Source: Virgibacillus necropolis
GTDB lineage: Bacteria > Bacillota > Bacilli > Bacillales > Amphibacillaceae
Reading direction: 5' to 3'
NCBI RefSeq assembly: GCF_002224365.1
Contig: NZ_CP022437.1
Span: 1,054,001-1,118,000, forward strand
DNA length: 64,000 nt
This document shows, one piece after another, positions 60,185 to 64,000 of this stretch (position 1 is the first letter of the stretch; every line of letters begins with the position of its first letter). A program made the position numbers and the translations under genes. The notes below the pieces were generated by a model. That model did no database searches. It was not told where the DNA came from and was given only the letters and a program-made list of their open reading frames with translations.

Positions 60185-60742
60185 GTGAAAACTATTACAG
60201 ATACAGTTGTTAAAGAAATAACAGAAGTGTTAGAGAAAGTAGATTCTGATCAAGCGGTGGTTTTTGCAAATGAACTTCAACATGCGAAACGAATTTTCAT
60301 TGCTGGAACTGGGCGTTCTGGCGCAATAGGGAAAATGCTAGCGATGCGGTTAATGCATATGGATTTTACTGTATATGTTGTGGGGGAATCCATAACGCCG
60401 AGTATTGAATCAAGCGACTTATTACTTATTATTTCCGGTTCAGGCAATACGGCTTCATTAAAAGAATACGCGAAAAAAGCAAAAGAAATTGATACGAGGA
60501 TTGCTTTAGTTACAACGAATGAAGATTCACCGATTGGAAAGCTAAGTGATTGTTCCTTACGAATTCCTGCAGCAACAAAGAACAGACATGAATCGGAACC
60601 AGATACTATCCAACCGCTCGGAAGTCAATTTGATCAATCCGTGCACTTGCTTTTGGATGGAATTGTCGTCTATCTTTTGCAACAGCAAGCCGAACAAAGG
60701 GACAATTCAAGCTTATTTCAAAAGCACGCAAATTTGGAATAG
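60185..60742 (+). CDS. hxlB: 6-phospho-3-hexuloisomerase (HxlB-like), SIS domain
   Basis: A 185-residue SIS-domain isomerase starting at GTG 60185 after AGGAGG. FIAGTGRSGAIGKMLAMRLM at 38-57, SITPSIESSDLLLIISGSGN, and LGSQFDQSVHLLLDGIVVYL near the end match HxlB/PHI enzymes, which interconvert 3-hexulose-6-P and fructose-6-P. The usual partner, hexulose-6-phosphate synthase, is absent; instead a KDPG-aldolase-family gene follows. So its true sugar phosphate may differ. Confidence 0.85.
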   Translation: MKTITDTVVKEITEVLEKVDSDQAVVFANELQHAKRIFIAGTGRSGAIGKMLAMRLMHMDFTVYVVGESITPSIESSDLLLIISGSGNTASLKEYAKKAKEIDTRIALVTTNEDSPIGKLSDCSLRIPAATKNRHESEPDTIQPLGSQFDQSVHLLLDGIVVYLLQQQAEQRDNSSLFQKHANLE

Positions 60743-60755
60743 AGAAGAGGTACAC

Positions 60756-61400
60756 ATGATGACACCAATAGAAATGATTAAGACGAATAAAATAGTGGCG
60801 GTCATTCGTCATGCAGATGAACATAATATAGTACCGATACTTGAGGCTTTATCCAAAGGTGGAGTGAAGGTGGTTGAAATAACTGCTGAGACTGCAAACG
60901 TTGGTAACGTAATAGAAGCTGCCGTCAATCATGTGCATGAAGAAGTATGTATAGGAGCGGGTACGGTTCTGGATCCAGAGACTGCTAAGGCAGTTTTGCT
61001 GGCGGGCGCTGAATTTATTGTTTCCCCTACATTGAATACAGATACGTTAAAATTAACAAATCGGTACGGGGTGTTAAATATTCCTGGAGTTTTATCGCCC
61101 ACGGAAATTCTGACTGCCTATGAGCACGGGGCAAAAATGGTGAAGATTTTTCCAGCAGATACATTTGGGCCGGGCTATATTAAAAACATTTTAGGGCCAC
61201 TACCACATGTACAGGCAATGGTAACTGGGGGTATTACGCTAGAAAACATGAATGAATACCTTGATAAGGGAAGTGTGGCAGTTGGAATTGGTAGTAATCT
61301 GGTAAATGCAAAAATGCTAGAAACAGAGAAAGACTATAGACAGCTTACGATTAATGCCGAGCACTATGTAGCTAAACTGAATGAACGAAAAAAATCGTGA
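60756..61400 (+). CDS. KDPG aldolase family protein (class I aldolase)
   Basis: A 214-residue aldolase. ATG 60756 (or 60759) is the right start; the longer frame from 60546 overlaps hxlB. KIVAVIRHADEHN at 12-24 gives the conserved Arg18, EIT (41-43) the catalytic Glu, GAGTVLDPETA at 68-78, SPTLN at 90-94, and the Schiff-base Lys in KMVKIFPADTFG (Lys130). The Arg that follows the EIT motif in classic KDPG aldolase (EVTLRT) is Glu45 here (EITAET). This may signal a substrate other than 2-keto-3-deoxy-6-phosphogluconate. Confidence 0.86.
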   Translation: MMTPIEMIKTNKIVAVIRHADEHNIVPILEALSKGGVKVVEITAETANVGNVIEAAVNHVHEEVCIGAGTVLDPETAKAVLLAGAEFIVSPTLNTDTLKLTNRYGVLNIPGVLSPTEILTAYEHGAKMVKIFPADTFGPGYIKNILGPLPHVQAMVTGGITLENMNEYLDKGSVAVGIGSNLVNAKMLETEKDYRQLTINAEHYVAKLNERKKS

Positions 61401-61426
61401 TAGACAAAGAAGGGAGCTTTGGAATA

Positions 61427-62446
61427 ATGGGGAAATTTAAGAACGCTTTCATTTTGCTTGTTCTGGCATCTGTTTTAATTCTTTCATCGTGCTCGGAACA
61501 AGTCGACGCTGATGGAGATGGAAAGATTAAGATCATCGCAGCTCATAACCAAACTTCACCCAATAGTCCGTATCAAGCGGGATTATTAAAGTTTAAAGAG
61601 GTTGCAGAGAGAGAATCAAATGGAACGATTGAAGTAGAAGTTCATGCTGGAACGATTGGTACGGAAGAATCGGAGCTGGTGGAAAAACTTCAATTAGGAG
61701 CTGCCGATGTAGTTGTAGCATCTCCTGGATTTATGACACAAACGGGAATTCAAGAAATAGGATTCTTCTCAACTCCATATCTATTTCAAGACTATGAGCA
61801 TTGGTTGAAGGTAGTGGACGGTGAAGTCGGGAAAAAGATGGCTAACCTCTTAAATGAGAAATCAGACAATTCATTTAAGTTATTAGGGTATTGGACAGCT
61901 GGTGTCCGACATTTCTATGGGAAGAAACCATTGGAATCAGTTGATGATTTAGAAGGTATGTCAATACGTACCCAGACATCTGGTGTAGTAGCAGAGTTCT
62001 GGGAGCAGACAGGGGCAATTCCATCATCTATTTCGTGGGGAGAGCTTTATCAGGGGTTACAACAAGATGTTGTTGATTCCGCTGAAAATGCGTATCCGTT
62101 TTTTGTACAACAGGCCCACCATACAACACCGAACGGTAAGTATATAACGGAGACAGCACATGATTATACAACAAGGTTCTTACTAATTAATGGAGAGAAA
62201 TTTGATAAGTATTCCAAAGAGCACCAGAAGATTATTTTACAGGCTGCAAAAGAATCCGTGAAGACTGAACGGGCTGTAACACAGAAACAGGAAGTGAAAT
62301 ATAAAGAAAAAGCAATTGAAGAAGGGGCAGTCGTTAATGAAATTAATCGAGAGCCCTTTATTGAAATAGCTAAACCGATTCAGGATAATTTTGCAAAAGA
62401 AATCGGGGTAATAGACATGTTGGAGAAGATAAGAGAATTGAAATAA
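61427..62446 (+). CDS. TRAP transporter substrate-binding lipoprotein (DctP-like)
   Basis: A 339-residue binding protein. ATG 61427 is preceded by AAGGGAG; the read from 61397 is not preceded by a good site. Lipobox LSSC follows a hydrophobic signal (about 1-22), making it membrane-anchored. AAHNQTSPNSPYQAGLLKFK is the mature start, TSGVVAEFWEQTGAIPSSIS includes the conserved Arg-binding neighbourhood, and QQDVVDSAENAYPFFV is the usual TRAP block. It captures an organic acid for the two permeases downstream. Confidence 0.92.
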   Translation: MGKFKNAFILLVLASVLILSSCSEQVDADGDGKIKIIAAHNQTSPNSPYQAGLLKFKEVAERESNGTIEVEVHAGTIGTEESELVEKLQLGAADVVVASPGFMTQTGIQEIGFFSTPYLFQDYEHWLKVVDGEVGKKMANLLNEKSDNSFKLLGYWTAGVRHFYGKKPLESVDDLEGMSIRTQTSGVVAEFWEQTGAIPSSISWGELYQGLQQDVVDSAENAYPFFVQQAHHTTPNGKYITETAHDYTTRFLLINGEKFDKYSKEHQKIILQAAKESVKTERAVTQKQEVKYKEKAIEEGAVVNEINREPFIEIAKPIQDNFAKEIGVIDMLEKIRELK

Positions 62447-62462
62447 CTAAGGAGGGATAACT

Positions 62463-62948
62463 GTGAAACGTTTTGTACAAGCCCTTGAAAAATTGCAGAT
62501 TACAGTAGGGGTCATATTTTTATGTATTTTCTTTTTGGTAATTGTCCTGCAAATAGTTACAAGATATATGGGAATATCAGTCATCTGGACGGAAGAGGTT
62601 GCAAACTATTCCTTCATCTGGGCCATTTTTATGGGGGCTGCGGTAATGGTTAACCGTCGTGAGCACTTTAACTTTGACTTCTTTTTAAGAAAGCTGCAGG
62701 GTAAGAAAAAGGCTTCGCTAAACATTTTTAATGATTTGGTGTTAATTGTCTTTAATACGATTATTTTCTTGCTAGGTATACAGGTTGTCAGTGAGTTCTG
62801 GAACTATACATGGGCGTCGATCCCAGAAATGAAAATGGGCTATATATGGATCGCTATTCCAATCATGGCTGGAACGATGATAATCTATTCCGTGTCACAT
62901 TTGATGAACCATATTCAATTGCTCAAGGCAAAGGAGGTAAGTGAATAA
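62463..62948 (+). CDS. TRAP transporter small permease (DctQ)
   Basis: A 161-residue, four-helix protein starting at GTG 62463 after GGAGGG. VILQIVTRYMGISVIWTEEV, ANYSFIWAIFMGAAVMVNRR are DctQ hallmarks. It overlaps the large permease by one base (TAATG junction). It is the small membrane partner of the symporter. Confidence 0.93.
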   Translation: MKRFVQALEKLQITVGVIFLCIFFLVIVLQIVTRYMGISVIWTEEVANYSFIWAIFMGAAVMVNRREHFNFDFFLRKLQGKKKASLNIFNDLVLIVFNTIIFLLGIQVVSEFWNYTWASIPEMKMGYIWIAIPIMAGTMIIYSVSHLMNHIQLLKAKEVSE

Positions 62949-64000
62949 TGGGATTTCTATTACTTGGACTATTTATTATATTGATGCTTATTGGCATACC
63001 GATTGCCTTTGTAATTGGAATTGTGGCATTACTCGGGATTTTTGATATTCCTTACACACCTGAAGCGACCGTACCGATGAAAATGGTGAATGGGCTGGAC
63101 TCCTTTGTATTGTTAGCTGTTCCACTGTTCATTTTAGCCGCTAACTTGATGAATTCCGGGAAAATTTCAGAGAAGTTAATCGATCTTTCTTTAGCCATTG
63201 TCGGTCCGATCCGTGGAGGTCTTGCACATTCGAACATACTAGTATCCATGATGTTTGCAGGAGTTTCTGGTGCATCACAAGCGGATACAGCCGGGGTAGG
63301 GAAAATTCTTATTCCAAGCATGCAAAAGAATGGTTATGATAAGGAAACTTCTGTGGGGGTTACAGCTGCCTCTTCAACAATTGGTGTTGTTATCCCTCCC
63401 AGTATTCCGATGATCATTTTCGCTGGACTAACAAATGCTTCCATTGGTGCGTTATTTCTGGGCGGGATTATACCAGGTATATTAATTGGACTAAGTATGA
63501 TGGTATTTGTTTATATTATAGCCGTTAAGCGAAATTACCCGAGGGCTAAACGCGTAGAATTCAAAAAGTTTGTCAAGCTATTTGGACAAGCCATTCCTGC
63601 GTTACTAACACCCATTATTATAATTGGGGGAATTATCTCTGGGTTCTTTACTGCAACAGAAGCTGCTGCAGTAGCATCCCTATATACATTAATTGTATGT
63701 ATGTTGTACTATAAAACATTAAAGGTCAAAGATTTACCAAAGATACTAATGGATACACTAGCATTAAGCTCGCTCTCGCTATTTGCATTAGCGGCCGCAA
63801 GTGCTTTAGGGGAATTGATGAGTTACTATCAACTTGGAACGATAGCACAGGACTTCTTTACAAATAATGTGAGTGCAAAATGGTTATTCCTTATCATAAT
63901 TATCGCGTTTTTCCTATTCATTGGTACATTTATGGATGCAATACCAGCAATGATTCTATTTGTACCGGTCATTTTACCAACAGCTTTAGAGTTTGGAATT
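62948..64000 (+). CDS. TRAP transporter large permease (DctM), truncated by window edge
   Basis: The frame is open from ATG 62948 to the last base of the window (351 codons seen; family length about 425). The N-terminus MGFLLLGLFIILMLIGIPIA is that of DctM/SiaM. VPLFILAANLMNSG, VSMMFAGVSGASQADTAGVG and GVVIPPSIPMIIFAGLTNAS are conserved loops and helices of the ion-coupled sugar-acid permease. The gene has no damage in the visible part. Further catabolic genes such as a KDG kinase may lie past the right edge. Confidence 0.94.
   Translation, partial: MGFLLLGLFIILMLIGIPIAFVIGIVALLGIFDIPYTPEATVPMKMVNGLDSFVLLAVPLFILAANLMNSGKISEKLIDLSLAIVGPIRGGLAHSNILVSMMFAGVSGASQADTAGVGKILIPSMQKNGYDKETSVGVTAASSTIGVVIPPSIPMIIFAGLTNASIGALFLGGIIPGILIGLSMMVFVYIIAVKRNYPRAKRVEFKKFVKLFGQAIPALLTPIIIIGGIISGFFTATEAAAVASLYTLIVCMLYYKTLKVKDLPKILMDTLALSSLSLFALAAASALGELMSYYQLGTIAQDFFTNNVSAKWLFLIIIIAFFLFIGTFMDAIPAMILFVPVILPTALEFGI

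Noticed and set aside
60546-60755. N-terminal extension of the aldolase frame
   Set aside because: It overlaps the SIS-domain gene in another frame, whose motifs are clear; the aldolase has its own ATG at 60756.
63052-63321. Reverse open frame of 89 codons
   Set aside because: Antisense to dctM, which is open to the window edge with DctM motifs.

Overview
The window is low-GC, spore-former DNA, most likely from a Bacillaceae of the Virgibacillus/Oceanobacillus/Lentibacillus type. The reasons are strong AGGAGG-type ribosome sites, frequent GTG/TTG starts, cre-like CcpA sites, a sigma-B-like promoter, sigma-K-like promoters and CotY/CotZ-like coat genes. The genus is an inference. I saw no rRNA, tRNA, CRISPR array or complete insertion sequence.

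1-14.7 kb: a rearranged left end. It starts with a 120-bp copy of the 3' end of a hydantoinase-type gene (intact copy at 10090-11661), fused to a 5'-truncated nagB remnant and a frameshifted glcK. Then come an M20 amidohydrolase with a complete Dpp/Opp peptide ABC transporter and a convergent LysR gene, and a second operon (NCS1 permease, DUF917, hydantoinase) with a TetR regulator that has an operator over its own ribosome site.

14.9-41 kb: a series of small catabolic modules. These are a PrpR-type regulator with a KdgT-like permease, a four-carbon acid sugar kinase and a PdxA2-like dehydrogenase (D-threonate/D-erythronate use); PutP with a 36-residue accessory peptide; a DMT exporter; a Rieske oxygenase with an amino-acid permease; ung; a general stress gene; a C45 peptidase-like acyltransferase; an M20 amidohydrolase with an RpiR regulator and YfcC transporter; a lipoprotein; and an FAD oxidase, ornithine-cyclodeaminase-like reductase and second PutP beside a CdaR/PucR regulator. 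Several modules end in copies of one repeated terminator hairpin. Other short dispersed repeats, a 278-bp MITE-like element and a duplicated ung tail mark the intergenic spaces.

41-58.9 kb: a polysaccharide island bracketed by spore-coat genes (CotY/CotZ-like at 41.0 kb; two DUF2642-like proteins, one with Cys/His 15-mer repeats, at 58.0-58.9 kb). It holds enzymes matching all five steps to UDP-2,3-diacetamido-2,3-dideoxy-mannuronate (6-dehydrogenase, 3-dehydrogenase, aminotransferase, N-acetyltransferase, 2-epimerase). It also holds six glycosyltransferases (three of them close paralogues), an SDR, a UDP-sugar epimerase and a glucuronyl C5-epimerase (GLCE) family protein. I infer a spore-surface glycan containing C5-epimerised amino-uronic acid, and I regard this as the most novel system here.

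59-64 kb: a sugar-acid operon with a LacI regulator, 6-phospho-3-hexuloisomerase, a KDPG-aldolase-family protein and a TRAP transporter (DctP, DctQ and DctM). DctM runs off the right edge.
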